64,000 nt of DNA, from positions 1-64,000 of the forward strand of contig SKCR01035608.1 in the NCBI GenBank assembly GCA_019454045.1, in the 5' to 3' direction. The notes under the pieces were generated by a model. That model did not search any database. It was not told where the DNA came from and saw only the letters and a list, made by a program, of their open reading frames with translations. The DNA comes from Zanthoxylum bungeanum (lineage: Eukaryota; Streptophyta; Magnoliopsida; Sapindales; Rutaceae). Position 1 is the first letter of the stretch. The number at the start of each line of letters is the position of its first letter. Positions 44,400 to 56,802 of this stretch are shown here, piece after piece. The translations under genes were made by a program, and so were the position numbers.

Positions 44400-46992
44400 T
44401 TAAATGATATTGAATTATGACATATTATATTGGGCCACATAGGTGTTAGACGTCTATACAAATTTGGTAAATGATGGTTTGATTGAAAATCTTACCTTAG
44501 ATCCTTATCCGATTTGTGAGTCATGTTTCCTAGGGAAAATGACATAGGCCCAATCTTTGGTGTTGGACACCATGCTGAAAATTTATTGGAGCTAATATAT
44601 AGTGATGTATATGGTCCATTAAATTATGCCGCTCATAATGTTTCTACATACTTCGTGACTTTCACGAATGATAAGTCAATATATGAATATGTCTATAAAT
44701 CAGAAATATTTGACAAGTTCAAAATATTCTGATACGAAGTAGTAAAACAAACCATTAAATTCATCAAGCGCCTTTGATTAGATCAAAGTAGTGAATTTAT
44801 GAGCAATGAATTCAGAAGTTATTTAAGGGAGAATTGAATTCTCGCCCGATATAGCTCACTAGGAACTCCTCAACACAATCGTGTGTTTGAACAAAGAAAT
44901 CGTACTTTATTGGATATGGTGCGATCTATGTGAGCTATACGGATCTTTCATATTACCTTTAGGGTCATGCTTTGCTGCTGCCCACATACTTAATAGAGTT
45001 CCATCAAAACAGTTTCTACGACCTCATATTAGATATGGTTCCATAGAAATCCAAGTCTTAGAGATTTGAGGTTGTCCTGCTTACATTAGAGTTGCGCAGC
45101 AGGATATACTAGTACCCAAGTGGTATAAATATAGGTTCGTTGGATATCCTGATAATTCCATGGGATATTAATTCTACGATTCTGAGCAACAAAATTTATT
45201 TGTTGTTCACTTTACCACTTTTCTTGAAAAGGAATTTTTGAGAGAAAGTGAGAATTGTAGAAAGATTAAACTTGATGAGTTTGATCCCAACAATAAGGAA
45301 TCTGAGATGGAACCATAGATCCAACTAGATGAAGGATCTACAACACAGGTTCTACATAAGTCAATTAGAATATCAAAGCCTCATAGGAGATTGTTTTTTT
45401 TAAACATTCTATGTAAGTCTTGATATTCTCCTCTTGAAGGAAACAAATTTGACTACGTATACACAGACGATATTGGATATCGATTCGGGAAAATGGTAGG
45501 AAGCCATGAAGTCCAAGATGGATTCTATACATGACAATCAAAGTCTGGGACTTGGTTGTACTTCCTGAAGAAGTTAAACCTATTGGTTGTCCATGGGTTT
45601 ACAAAAGGGAAGCGAGGGTCTGATGGAAATGTGGAAACCTTTAAGCCCGACTGGTAGCCAAAAGTTACACTCAATGTCCTAGGATTGACTATGAGGAAAC
45701 TTTTTCAACAGTAGCCATGTTAAAATCCATTAGGATTCTTTTATGCATTTGCTGCATATCATAAGATATGGCAAATGGTTATGAGAACCGCTTTACTAAA
45801 TGGATTCCTCTAGGAGGATATCTATATGGAACAACCGGAGGGTTTTCGTATCTAGTAAGACTTCAAACTAGGTTTGTCAGTTCTAGAAGTCTATTTATAG
45901 ACTTAAATAGGCATCCTGAAACTGAAAATGTCATTTTGATGAGATAATTAGATTATCTGGAATCATTAAGAACGAGGAAGAACCATGTGTTTATAAATAA
46001 GTGAGTGGGAGCATAATAGCATTCCCTGTTTTATATCATTGGAAATGATATAGGATTAATGAAAAATGTAAAAGCATACATTTGCAAGAACTTCTTCATG
46101 AAAGATATGGGTGAAGCTTCCTATATATTAGGTATAAGGCTCTACCAGGATAGAGTTATGAAGCTTATAGGGTTGTCACAATCAACGTACATAGACAAGA
46201 TGTTAGAAAGGTAAAGTTTTACCAACTGCAAGGCAGCAAATGTACCTTTCTGATACGACATATATCTTTCGAAGAAAATGGCACCTCAAACTGAGGAAGA
46301 GAGAGTTAGGATGTCTAACTTGCCATATGCTTCTTGTATTGGAAACATAATGTATGTTATGTTATGTACTAGACCTGACATTAGTTTCGGTGTCAGTATG
46401 ACCAGCCAATATCAATCTAATCCAGGTAATAATCATTGGACAACCGTGAAACATATCCTAAAATATCTTAAAGGCACTAAGGATAAGTTTCTGATATAAT
46501 GAGGATATGAGCTGCAGGTTAAGGGTTATATAAGACTCCGATTTTCAGGGAAATCCAGATATATAGTCTACATCCGGATATATTTGCCCTTAATTTTAGT
46601 GCAGTTAGTTAGCGATGTTCATAGTAAGACTCAACAGCTGATTCCACCAATAAGACGGAATTTATAGCAGATTTAGAAGCAGCTAAAGAAGCTGTATAGA
46701 TTAGAAATATTATCACAAAACTTGGCATTATACCTAGGATTCGATCCTATTGTAATGTGATAATAATGGAGCCATCACACAGGCTAAGGAGCCGAAGGTG
46801 CATTCCAAGTCTAAACACGTGGATATGAAATATCACGTGATTAGAGATATTATTGAACGAAAAGACATAGTGGTCTTGAAGGTTCAAGGACTTGACAACA
46901 TAGCAGATCCGCTTACTAAGGCCTAACCTCATAATTTATTGGATAAATATATGGAGGAGATGAGACTGCGGTACCATCCAGATTGGCACTAA
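44400..46992 (+). pseudogene. Copia pol: integrase, RT, RNase H (degenerate)
   Basis: GAG-preintegrase end NDGLIENLTLDPYPICESC at about 44465-44530; integrase core LELIYSDVYGPLN (catalytic Asp) and SSEFMSNEF, SLGTPQHN (44580-44890). RT region with KPIGCPWVYKR, ARLVAKSYTQ, DYEETFSTVAMLKSIR (45570-45740). RNase H region MAPQTEEERVRMSNLPYASC, RPDISFGVSM, ILKYLKGT (46278-46490), AHSKSKHV and ADPLTKA, ending YHPDWH stop (46975-46992), identical in ending to the reversed copy at 19388. Stops and frameshifts throughout. Confidence 0.88.
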
Positions 46993-47005
46993 GCAAGTTG
47001 GAGTT

Positions 47006-49588
47006 TGTTGGAGTTGGTGCTTGGAGCGCCAATCCGGATAATGTATAGTACATTATATTTTATTATTTATTAATAAAATAATTACATTTTCATTTCAAAC
47101 CATATTAATGGTATTGTCATTTTTCATATTAGATTGATGTATAAATATGCTAAGGATGACATCTACCTTAGAATAGTCATGTAGTAATACTGGACACTAG
47201 GTGGTCCGATATTGGGTTAAGTATTACTATTATAAACTATTCTTAAAATATTTGTATACATTCCTAGTCGTTGGTTTTGGAATACGGTCGAATTCTAATA
47301 ACCTAGAAGACTAGCACATATCATATATTGGAATTGGAGTTCCAATTGTTTAACCCGATGTACCATTAGCTTTGGAAGCTCATATAGACATGTGAGTATT
47401 GGTTGGACCGAATACTGAATGACTCATAGGTGATTCTTAATAGTTGGAAGTACACACCACCGTCAATAGGAATCTCCTCGAGTCGAGTAGCATATGTGAT
47501 CCTTTGACTATAGGATAATATTGATTTTGTGTGAGATCCTCCACACTTTGATGCCATGTATGTCAGAAACCTTTCATGGTCTGGCCTCTAGATGTTCGTT
47601 GGGTGTGGACCGATACACTCAGTAATCAAGTGTGAAGCAAGATATAATCTGTCGGCCCATATGTGTACTATAAGGGGTTTAGGTATCCATGTGAGTAAGT
47701 CACGATTCTTAAAGACTTTGGCCAAAGTCGATCACCAATGGTGGATCGCATCAGTTGTAAAGAATCGTGGACATATCGACATTAGATGTGCGCCCTGGAA
47801 ACTTGACAGTATATTCTATGTTTCCTAATCACAACTCGGATAGCCTACGACGGAGGGATTGTTAAACATATGTGATGACCTCGACTTGTATAGTTCAGAA
47901 AGGTCGTTCGTGTTCTTCGTGAATTCGGAGGTGGCTGAATTGCGTACATATTAGCTAGGATTATATAACGAACATGTCTGAACTTATTGAGTCCCAATAT
48001 GAAGTGTACTCGTTGAGCACTTGGGTAGCCGATTAATTTTGATAAAAGATAATATTCGATATTATAATTATCAACTATGATAATCAAGTGTTATTGGATA
48101 ACGTTGATTATTTACTTTGACCTAATTAGATTAATTGGATTAATTCAATAATTACACAAGGACTTAATTGTAAAATCATAATTATCTCTAACATTTGAGG
48201 ATATTATGGTAATTGTAAGTATGTAATAATATGTGGTTTTGGCTTAATTTAATTGGATTAAATCAAAGTCGCAAACATTGAACTAATCCATTTTCTAATC
48301 CTTGGCTTGATATAATTGGATTAAATTAAAGTGGGAGACAATGGAGATTAGTCACACTTAATTATACATATTTGGAAAAATTAGATTAAGCCCACTTAAA
48401 AGTTGTAATCAACTTTTATTAATTAAAAATTGCCTAAGTTTTGCTACAAATAGCAAGCTTTAGGAATGTTTTAATTACAAGGAAAAAAATAAGTATAAGC
48501 ATAAGCAAAAGCTTGAGTAAGCTATACACAAGTAATTCTTGAGAGATTAGCCTAAGTTATAGAAGTGTTTAGAGAAGCTTGTGAGGTCTCTAAAATATTT
48601 CATTAAAAAGAAATCAAGATTAGATCTTGAAGTAAAGCTTGGTAGCATTGGAAATAATATTGGATCTTGAAGTCAAGCTTGCACACCTTGGAGGTTCTCC
48701 AACCATTTCAACAAATGAGAGGTAGATTGGATCTTGCATCAAGCTTACTAGGTAATGTTTGATCTTCTCCTAAGCTATATTAATTTTTGTATTAGACACA
48801 TGATCACATAGCTTAATGTTGAAATAAGACTAATCAATTGTGTTAGGATACTTTAGAAGTATAAACACAACATGCTTATGGTTTAGGTCAAAGATGTTTA
48901 TGTTGGACATGGAATAATTAATAAGAGTTTGGAACTCTAGATTAAAGTTTAGAGTTATGGCTACCATTCTAGAATCACTTGACCACCTTCGGGTGACCTA
49001 GAATTGTTCATGAGACATTTTTTATTGGGATTCTAAAATGGTCCGTAATTAGATTCGAACAAATGCATATAAGTATTTAGAATACATGTATGCTAGTTGT
49101 AAAACATGTGTTGATGATGGTTATGAAGTTAAAATTGGATTTTAAGTGTATTTGAAGTATTGAGAGAAAATTATAAGTGTTTAGTAATGTTTTGAAATGA
49201 AAAATCACTCAATGTCTGATCTGCATCGCGACACTTACCCTTTTGCGTCGCGACACAAAGCTGCACGTCGCGACACAAACACTTTTACGTCGCGACGCAT
49301 CGTCGTTTTTTAGAAATATGCTCTCGGCATTTTGGGTTGCGTCGCGACACAAACCCACTTGCGTCGTGACTCGACTCTCAGACCTGATTCATACTAAAAC
49401 TTATTTTTCTCCGTCCCGAAACTTTCAGACTCCGATTGGGTCCCCCTTTTTCCTACGGACTCGTATCAGAATTTAGTTTTACATAAAAATATTTTAAAAT
49501 ACACCTATTCTTGATATACATGGGTTAGACCCATTTCCGCTGCCCGGGGCACTGATCCGACCCTAGGGGTTCCACAGCTGCCCCAACA
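47006..49588 (+). repeat. Copia 3' LTR
   Basis: 2,583 bp; unduplicated reference copy for the 5' LTR. Contains GTCGCGACACAAAC-type repeats (49225-49375) and ends CCCCAACA. Confidence 0.9.
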
Positions 49589-49593
49589 GAAGG

Positions 49594-50520
49594 GTCATTC
49601 CCCCAAGACCTGCCATTGCTCATGTCCTGGGGAGGAGTCATTCCCCCAAGACGGAGGAGTCATTCCCCCAAGTATAGGTGGCCACCGGTCCGGTTCAGTT
49701 CCGGAACCAAACGGTTCCGGTTCCATTCCGATTTTCTTCCTTTTTTTTAAATTTTAATAATTATTAAAAAAAATTAAAATGGCTCCACCGTAGAACTGCT
49801 GGAACCGTCCGATTCCAGTTGTTCTTTTCGGTTTGGTCAGGGGTGAATCCTAACTAAACCAAAAATTTTCGGTTCCGGTTCCGATTCTAGAACCGATTGG
49901 AACCAGAACCGTCCGGTTCTGGCTCGAAATCAGAATCGTGGCCACCTCTACCCCCAAAGCCCACTATTTGCTTGTGTCTTGGGGATGGGTCATTCCCCCA
50001 AGACCCGTTATTGTTCACGTGGTCATTCCCCCAAGACCCGCTATTGTTCACGTCTTGGGGATGGATCATTCCCCCAAGGCCCACTATTTGTTCATGTCTT
50101 GGGGAAGAGTCATTCCTCCAAGGCCCACTATTTTCTCACGTCTTGGGAGGGGTCATTTTCTCTAGACCTGCTATTACTCACGCCTTGGGAGAGGTCATTC
50201 CCTCAAGACCCACTATTTGCTCACGCCTTGGGGAGATGTCATTCCCCCGAGGCTCACTATTTGCTCATGTCTTGGGGAGGGGTTATTCCCCCAAGACCCA
50301 ATATTTGCTCACGTCTTGGGGATGGGTCCTTCCCCCAAGACCCACTATTTGCTCATGTATTGGGGATGAGCCGTCTTGGGGAGGGGCCATTCCTCAAAGG
50401 CTCACTATTTGCTCATGTCTTGGGGATGAGTCATTCCCCCAAGGCCCACTATTGCTCATGTTTTAAGGGAAGATCATTCCCCCGAGGACCTAAAAGATTC
50501 ATCAATTTTGAGTTCCCGAT
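49594..50520. repeat. 44-bp minisatellite (internal domain of the outer element)
   Basis: About 15 imperfect units of CCCACTATTTGCTCACGTCT + TGGGGATGGGTCATTCCCCCAAGA-type sequence. Unit length 44, so reading frame rotates every unit. It is open in several frames over 550 bp only because units lack stops. A hAT-type MITE (49673-49950) interrupts it. Confidence 0.9.
49673..49950. mobile_element. 278-bp hAT-type MITE in the minisatellite
   Basis: Ends TATAGGTGGCCACC... and ...GTGGCCACCTCTA are inverted. Flanks CCCCCAAG (49665-49672) and CCCCCAAA (49951-49958) look like an 8-bp duplication with one mismatch, or the periodic host repeat. GGTTCCGG-rich subterminal blocks; no coding capacity. Different terminal sequence from the two larger hATs. 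Confidence 0.75.
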
Positions 50521-50563
50521 GTCAACTCGCCAACTTCGTTGACACCGAGAATTAGGGGAATGA

Positions 50564-51184
50564 TGTTGATGGTAGTTTTCATGACCCGAGTGGTGTCTAG
50601 AATAGATCATGACCCGAGATGGTGTCTAGAAGAGATCATGACCCGATGAGGATGTCTGTATAACGTATGCCCTCAAGGGATTTTTCCAGAAGAATGATAA
50701 TGACCTTAGATTCAAAGGTCCAATGAGGAACCTCCCCTTGTAAAGTAAGCAACAAGTGGTTCAAATATCTCACAAATATCTTAGATATTTTAGGAGGTAA
50801 GTGACAATAAGAGGCGATGGATATTAATGACAAATAAGTGTAATGATGACCAAATGACATATCATGACCTCATCATTCAAAGACTTGAGGAGCTATAAAA
50901 ATGAGGAGAAAGCAAAGTTATAAGAGGTTATAGATCTTCTTGATGGATCCTCTTCTTTATTTTGCCATGCATGTAAATTCTTTGAGCATAATGAGAATTA
51001 CCCCCTCCTGTGGACGTAAGCACTCATTGCCGAACTATGTAAATCCTTGTCTCACTCTTTATTTTTTCATTTGTTCTCTATTTTTTCGTACGAATTCTAC
51101 AACCAAATAAATTTACGTGTTCGATGGCAGGTTGTCTGGGAAAATGCCCCTGTTATTTTCTCGAATGAAAATCAGTCGTCAACA
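50564..51184 (+). repeat. Right LTR of the outer element
   Basis: 621 bp, uninterrupted, TGTTGATGG...CGTCAACA. Serves as the empty-site reference for the Gypsy and hAT insertions in the left LTR (near 50730 and 50837). Confidence 0.9.
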
Positions 51185-51289
51185 CCTTTTTTTCCCCCAA
51201 AATTTTTGAGGCAGGCAACACAGTCACCTGGGCCAATCATTTAGATTCAATGAAATTTCATTCACTTTGGGCCTGCTATGCGAAACGAC

Positions 51290-52395
51290 TTGCAACAACT
51301 TCAAATTATTTGTTATGAGTACCTGAAAAGATTAAGTCCTCATGGAATTCGTTCTTATACGATCGCGATTGAGAAATACTCATATAATTCGGTTTTATAC
51401 TATCACAATTCTTAAAAGAAAAATTTTATAAGATGAATACTAACTTGAGTAACACTAACACTTTAACTCGGTTTCAGTGTTACACCTTACTGACACCAAT
51501 TTGGTGTCATCATGTTCGGTTTTTATTGTAGTAAAAGGAGTTTTGGTTTGCATATTCTCTTTGACTTGCCACCTCATAGTAATAACTCTCATCTAAAATC
51601 TCAACTATCCTCTTAACTTCAAGTAACTTATCTATACAATTGTTTCAACTTGAGGTCTTTGGCTAACCATGATTTCAATCCCTTAATAAATGCCCCAACC
51701 AATGTCTCATCCGAACAACCTCGGAATTTTTTGATATAAACATGTAATATACCCTCATATCTGAGCTTATCCAACAACCCATGATATTTCACAATGGGTA
51801 ATGACCCCCATTGAGCTATAAACTATAGCTCAAATGCTATCTACCATAGTATCATTCTCTTTTTATCATATTGAGCTTTAATTCATCCTTACCAATAATT
51901 AGTCTTTTCATCTAGATAGATACAAGTGGTTGTAACACTATCCTTCATAGATATGGAAGTAATGTTTCACCTCATCTAATCATTCATACATGTGCCATCA
52001 GTCTAAGTAATCCATCTTTCATTTTCTCGGTCCTTAGTCACGGTACCAATTCCCTCTTCTATCACCCTCATAAGTTTCGTCATTCACTGAATTGTCTCGG
52101 CGCTGCTTATAATGGGGCATTCTGTTTGCCTTGCTTATGATATTCTTCTTTATTTCCGAACTCATCTTTCTCATCATAATCTATACCTTCATAGTGGTCA
52201 CTTCCATATCTAATTACTATAGATGGTTCATTCTCATAGATAAAAACAACTTCAAATTATTAATTATAAGAATACTTGAAAAGATTATGTTTTCATGAAA
52301 TTCAGTCTTATACGATCGCAATTGAGAAGCACTTATGTAATTCGATCTTATACGATCGTAATTTTTAAAAGGAAAATTTATAAGACGATTGTGAG
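51290..52395. repeat. About 150-bp direct repeat pair flanking a gag remnant
   Basis: Copies at 51290-51437 and 52242-52395 share CAACTTCAAATTATT, CTGAAAAGATTA/CTTGAAAAGATTA and TTATACGATCGCGATTGAG-like phrases. Same orientation, about 950 bp apart; could be LTR-edge remnants or a segmental duplication. Confidence 0.65.
51590..52120 (-). pseudogene. Retrotransposon gag remnant
   Basis: Minus-strand reading gives KYHGLLDKLRYEGILHVYIK and CSDETLVGAFIKGLKSWLAK DLKLK (one stop-free stretch near 51640-51830). This matches the Retrotrans_gag pattern (L..L.Q.GSV..Y...F...... LVG.F..GL...I...L). Flanking parts have stops. Confidence 0.6.
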
Positions 52396-52477
52396 ATTTG
52401 CGATATAATATTGGCCAGTAAAGCATCAACATATTCAAAAGAAATTTGGGAAAATTACTTATATGAGTTTTCGTTGA

Positions 52478-52965
52478 AGATATATACAAATATTTAAATG
52501 ATAATAAATAATATCATTTAAATAACAACATATTTAAGTATTATCGAACTTGTAAATAAGAGCAAGTGATCCTCCGATATGATAGACATAATTTTGGCAT
52601 CCGTAACACAAACTTCATTTGAATGTCGAGACATGTGTAGCATACAATTTCATTAAAATAGATTTGCCCCTTCTCTCTAACGTTCTAGGATTTGAACAGT
52701 ATATGTTTGTCAGGATACAATGACGAAAAATAGCAAGAGAGACACAATTCTTCTATTCTGATGAACTGAATTAAGTCTGAACTCCAACATTAAACAAAAA
52801 AACTATAAAAACACTACAACTTTTAATAACACTATAAGAACTTGGAGAGAATTTGAGAAAAACTCTCAAAACTTAGTATGTAAAATATGAGAGGAGGAAC
52901 CCTTTTTATAGTGTTCAATGGAGACAATATACTAAATTCAATTCAATAGCCACCATTGAATTGGG
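52478..52965 (-). repeat. LTR-like block, copy 1
   Basis: Pairs with 54712-55187 over about 480 bp in the same orientation (shared AATATTTAAATGATAATAAA, ACTATAAGAA, CTCTCAAAACTT). On the minus strand GAACACTATAAAAAGGG gives a TATA box. Borders are not sharp. Confidence 0.6.
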
Positions 52966-54711
52966 GGTGTTACAACATTCATTCACACAAGAAGAGGTTA
53001 CCACAAGTTGTATTTCATTCAATTGAAAAATCAATATATATATTTTTTATAACAATTCCCTACACGAATGAAATTAACAGACACAAAGACATAAGACCCA
53101 ATGATGGAGTATAACGGTCGAAACCTGCATAGAATGGGTAGGTGTTACCATGTAAACCCTCCCTTATAAAAATATATTTGCTTTACTGACTAATTAGTAG
53201 ACAATATATCTTTAAACTGCTCTGTCGTTTAATAACATTATTTAGCTTTCATTATTAACATAATTGATGACATATTTTATACATGAATATTTAATGATTT
53301 TAATTAAATCTCATTATTATATTCCTTTTTTTCATAAAAATCTTTCTAGTTCTGCGAGAATTTTCTAAGAATTGAACCTTGTACAACTCCTTTAGAAGCG
53401 ACCCCACTTCATTCTTATATAGGTGTTTTTCTAATTTAGTTTTATAAGTACAACCATTAATCTCATAACAAATTATGGATTTAATTATAATTTAAATACA
53501 AATTTAATTAATCATTATTCATATTAAATTATAGACATTAAATCTGAATTTAATTACATGTCATTATATTTTTATATAGATAAATATCTCTAAAGCTTTC
53601 TCCGCTTTCACACAACATAATTTTTTTTTTTTGGAAACATTGACAAAGGTAATAAACTTACTTATTACCACATCTTTATCACTTTGATTTTTATATACTC
53701 ATAAATTTACATAAAACCTCATATGCCATGAATCTGTCATGTTACGAATTTTGTCAAATAAATGTTAATCTATTCAGAAACATAATTAACATATGCAATA
53801 CTTAATAAAATAAATGATTTTAGTTAATAAAATAAATAAAAATTTGGCCCTTACATTCATTTAATGAAAGTAAATTTCTTAAATACACAATTTCATTAGT
53901 ATTCTCTTATTTGACATGTCCTTACAATTCCACTACAAGCCACTTTGAAAAGTTTATCTAATAGAACACTCTAGCATATAATGTTATCCTTGACATATGT
54001 CCTGGTCCTTGATCATTATTGGCACCATTATTTTGTTCTTCAAAATAAACTTTGTATATTTTATATGGTTATCACAACCTTACAAGGTACAACACTTTGC
54101 CCCCATGATTCTCTTGACACACACAACATTGTATCAAACTATCCAAACCCAATGATTTGATCTAATCAGGCTTAAGCTCTGCCATATTATAGATTGGTGC
54201 ACTACTAGGTTTGAATCATATGCCATTTTTGAAAATATAAACCAAAATATTTTTTTTTTCCAAAAATAGAAAAATAATCATGATTTTTTTAATAGTAGTT
54301 AATAAATAATTCACGAGAAAGGCTGGAGGGATAATACCCTTTTAAGTCTAGTCTCCTTGATAGAATTATAGATATTTTCAAAAGAAAGACTAGAGGGATA
54401 ACAAACGATCCAATTTAAAACCTAATTTCCTTAGACATAACTTCTCTAAATCATACTATTCAGATTTCACCACCACATTTCATAACATTAATGCACGTGG
54501 ATGACAGCCATCGAGGATAAAAATAATAATTCAATGCACTATTTGCAAAACCAATTTTATAGCATTACTGTATAAAGACTACAACCTTTACAGATAATAA
54601 AATCCAGTGCTTTACAAAAAATCCAATATTATATATATAACATGGTTACCAATTAAAAAAAAATATAATATGTTTTAAGTTTGTAGGGAAATTTGTTATT
54701 CTAGTTACTGT
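52966..54711. other. AT-rich spacer between the two LTR-like blocks
   Basis: No domain recognised in any frame; scattered poly-A/T runs. If the flanking blocks are LTRs this would be the decayed internal region. Confidence 0.4.
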
Positions 54712-55187
54712 TGAATATATATATATATATACAAATATTTAAATGATAATAAACAATATACTTTAAATAAAACATATTTAAATATTGCTAAACTTGTAAG
54801 CGGGAGCAATTGATTCTCTAATATGGTGGCGTAATTTCGGTATTCGTAACACAAATTTAGTTTGAACTTTGAAGTCTGTGTAGCACAAAATTTCTCTAAA
54901 ATAGATTCGCATCATTCTCTCTGATTCAATGATTTAAATATCCCATGTTTCCTAGAATACAATAACAAAGAATAGTAATTCAGGCACCACCCTTCTATTT
55001 TGATGAACTGATTTAAGCTTGAACTCTAACACCAAGAAAAACCACAAAAAACAATAACTACAACTCTTAATAACACTATAAGAAATTGGAGAGAATTTAA
55101 GAGAAGCTCTCAAAACTTGATATGTAAAATATGATAAGAGGAGTCCCTTTTATAGTGTTCAAGGGAGACAATACACTAAATACAATT
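54712..55187 (-). repeat. LTR-like block, copy 2
   Basis: See copy 1. Minus-strand TATA GAACACTATAAAAGGG near 55150-55165. Preceded by an (AT)n run at 54716-54731. Confidence 0.6.
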
Positions 55188-55212
55188 CTATCCATCATTG
55201 GATTTTTTTACA

Positions 55213-56178
55213 TGTAGGTTTACTTATGGTATTGTGGAATGGGATTGAGGGATGATTCACACCACTCTTTATGAGAATGAGATTCCCATTATTGATTGGA
55301 AATTACAATCTTATCCCTAAAGTCATTAATTAATAATTAATTTATAAAATAATAAAGTAATAATTAGCTAATAATTAATTTATTATTAATAAATAAAATT
55401 TATTCATAATTTGTAATAAAATAATAATAAGATTAAATTAATATTTAGTAATTTATTACATTAATAATTAGTTAATAATAAGTAAAAATATTAATATATA
55501 ATTTTAACTAAGGATATTTTTGTAACTTGTTAACAATTCATTACAATTACTAGATAAAGTAAACACATCAATATCAATAGTATTTCATTCCGATTACGAT
55601 TGCTACAGTTAAATAAACAATTTATTCTGATTTCAATTCACCATTCTTATTCCAGTTCATTCAAATTCTATCTCATTTCGATTTCATCACATTCTGATTA
55701 CGGGTAGATAAACACATTATAAGAGTGTTTACTTTCATTTTTAAGTTTAGGAATGAGAATGTTGGGACCTACATCATTTAAAGAATGTAGAATGGAAGTC
55801 GCATTATCATGAGTGACCATTTTACCCTTCACCAACCTCTAAAACTACCCTAATAAAATAATAAAAATAATAATTTATTGATAATTAGTAGTTAATAATT
55901 AATAATTGAAGATTAATAATAAATTAATAATTAATAGTATTTTAGATAATAATAATAATAAATCAATATTTAATAAAATAAAAATATTAAAAATTAAGTA
56001 ATTACTAAATTAATAAATAATTACTAACAAATTAATAATTAATAAATTAATATATAGTTTTAAGCAACGACATTTGTAAATGGCTAACAATTCTTTCTGA
56101 TTCCGATTTACCATTTTGATTTTAGCCTATTTTGAATTCATCTCATGCCAATTATGAGTACGTAAATACACCATAAGA
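55213..56178. mobile_element. Two adjacent MITE-like AT-rich elements
   Basis: First about 55213-55720 (left GGTTTACTTATGG..., right ...GGGTAGATAAACACATTA). Second about 55726-56178 (left GAGTGTTTACTTTC..., right ...GTACGTAAATACACC). Both have GTTTAC/GTAAAC-type ends, a GAATG(A)GA/TCTCAT subterminal phrase and interiors of TAATAATTAATAATTAAT. Class uncertain (Harbinger or Mutator-like). Confidence 0.4.
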
Positions 56179-56189
56179 AGAAATTGAAT

Positions 56190-56350
56190 GTAATATCGAT
56201 TGATGAGAAGATAAGAGAAATACGATTAAAATGGTTCGACATGTCCAACACAGATCTCTAAATACTCCAGTTAGAAAATGAGAGCAAATGGTAGTGACAA
56301 ATGCCAAACGAGATCGGGAAAGACCTAAATTGACATAAATAAAAAAAAAC
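56190..56350 (+). pseudogene. LINE reverse-transcriptase C-terminal remnant
   Basis: Reads RLKWF then, after a frameshift, HVQHRSLNTPVRK and RDRERPKLT. This is the (W.GHVQRR...PVR.........RGRPK.TW) tail seen at the end of plant non-LTR retrotransposon ORF2. Short, stop-containing. Confidence 0.55.
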
Positions 56351-56802
56351 CATAAAATAAAATCTAAAATTGACTGAATTTAATGAAATAATGATTTTAG
56401 ATAAAAAATAATATCGTTAAAAGATTCAAGTAGTTAACTCCTCCTAATGGGAAAAAAAAGTTTGTTAAATTTATTACAAATACTTTTAATATCAAAATTC
56501 TAATCGATAATATATTTCATTTCCATTTTCCACTTTCTTCTTATTCTTTCTTTATGTTTTCATGTTATTACTTGAAAATTATAGCATCACTCAATTATGA
56601 TTTATAATATGATTGAACATATCATCTTTTTTTAATGGTTAAAGCTAGTATAGTATAGCTAAACCACTCATTTAATAAGTAGCTGATACATCCTCACTTT
56701 ATTCTTGTGTTCCTTTATATTTTAGCCCAAAATATGAAATTGGATGGTCCAAAACTTCAATAGCAACCCTGGTAATGAAACAAAATGGTTGGGCTTGATA
56801 AA
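56351..56802. other. AT-rich intergenic stretch
   Basis: Nothing recognised on either strand. Confidence 0.4.

Larger units (their letters stand above)
38140..49588 (+). mobile_element. Ty1/Copia retrotransposon, full-length but coding-dead
   Basis: LTRs TGTTGGAGTTGG...GCCCCAACA: 5' LTR 38140-42621 (4.5 kb, enlarged) and 3' LTR 47006-49588 (2.58 kb). Flanks GATGG (38135-38139) and GAAGG (49589-49593) form a 5-bp duplication with one mismatch. A PBS lies at 42624-42640 (ATGGTATCAGTAGC). Gag, integrase, RT and RNase H follow in the Copia order (integrase before RT). Inserted in the minisatellite of the outer element. Same LTR family as 16932-19374 and the LTR end at 15690. Confidence 0.9.
23420..51184 (+). 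mobile_element. Outer non-autonomous LTR element expanded to 27.8 kb by nested insertions
   Basis: LTRs start TGTTGATGGTAG and end CGTCAACA (inverted TGTTGA/TCAACA termini). Perfect 5-bp target duplication CCTTT (23415-23419 and 51185-51189). Left LTR 23420-38031 is interrupted by a Gypsy (23657-36082) and a hAT (36202-37679); right LTR 50564-51184 is intact (621 bp). A purine-rich GAATTAGGGGAATGA (about 50550-50563) precedes the right LTR, giving + polarity. After removing inserts the internal region is under 1 kb and almost entirely a 44-bp minisatellite, with no coding domain. The original element would be about 2.1 kb: TRIM-like in organisation but with long LTRs. Confidence 0.88.

Noticed and set aside
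49897..50542. Long overlapping open frames encoding repetitive peptides (GDGSFPQDPLFAHVL and HSPKAHY-type)
   Set aside because: The DNA unit is 44 bp, so the same sequence is read in three rotating frames and none has a stop; several frames are open at once. This is minisatellite, not a gene.
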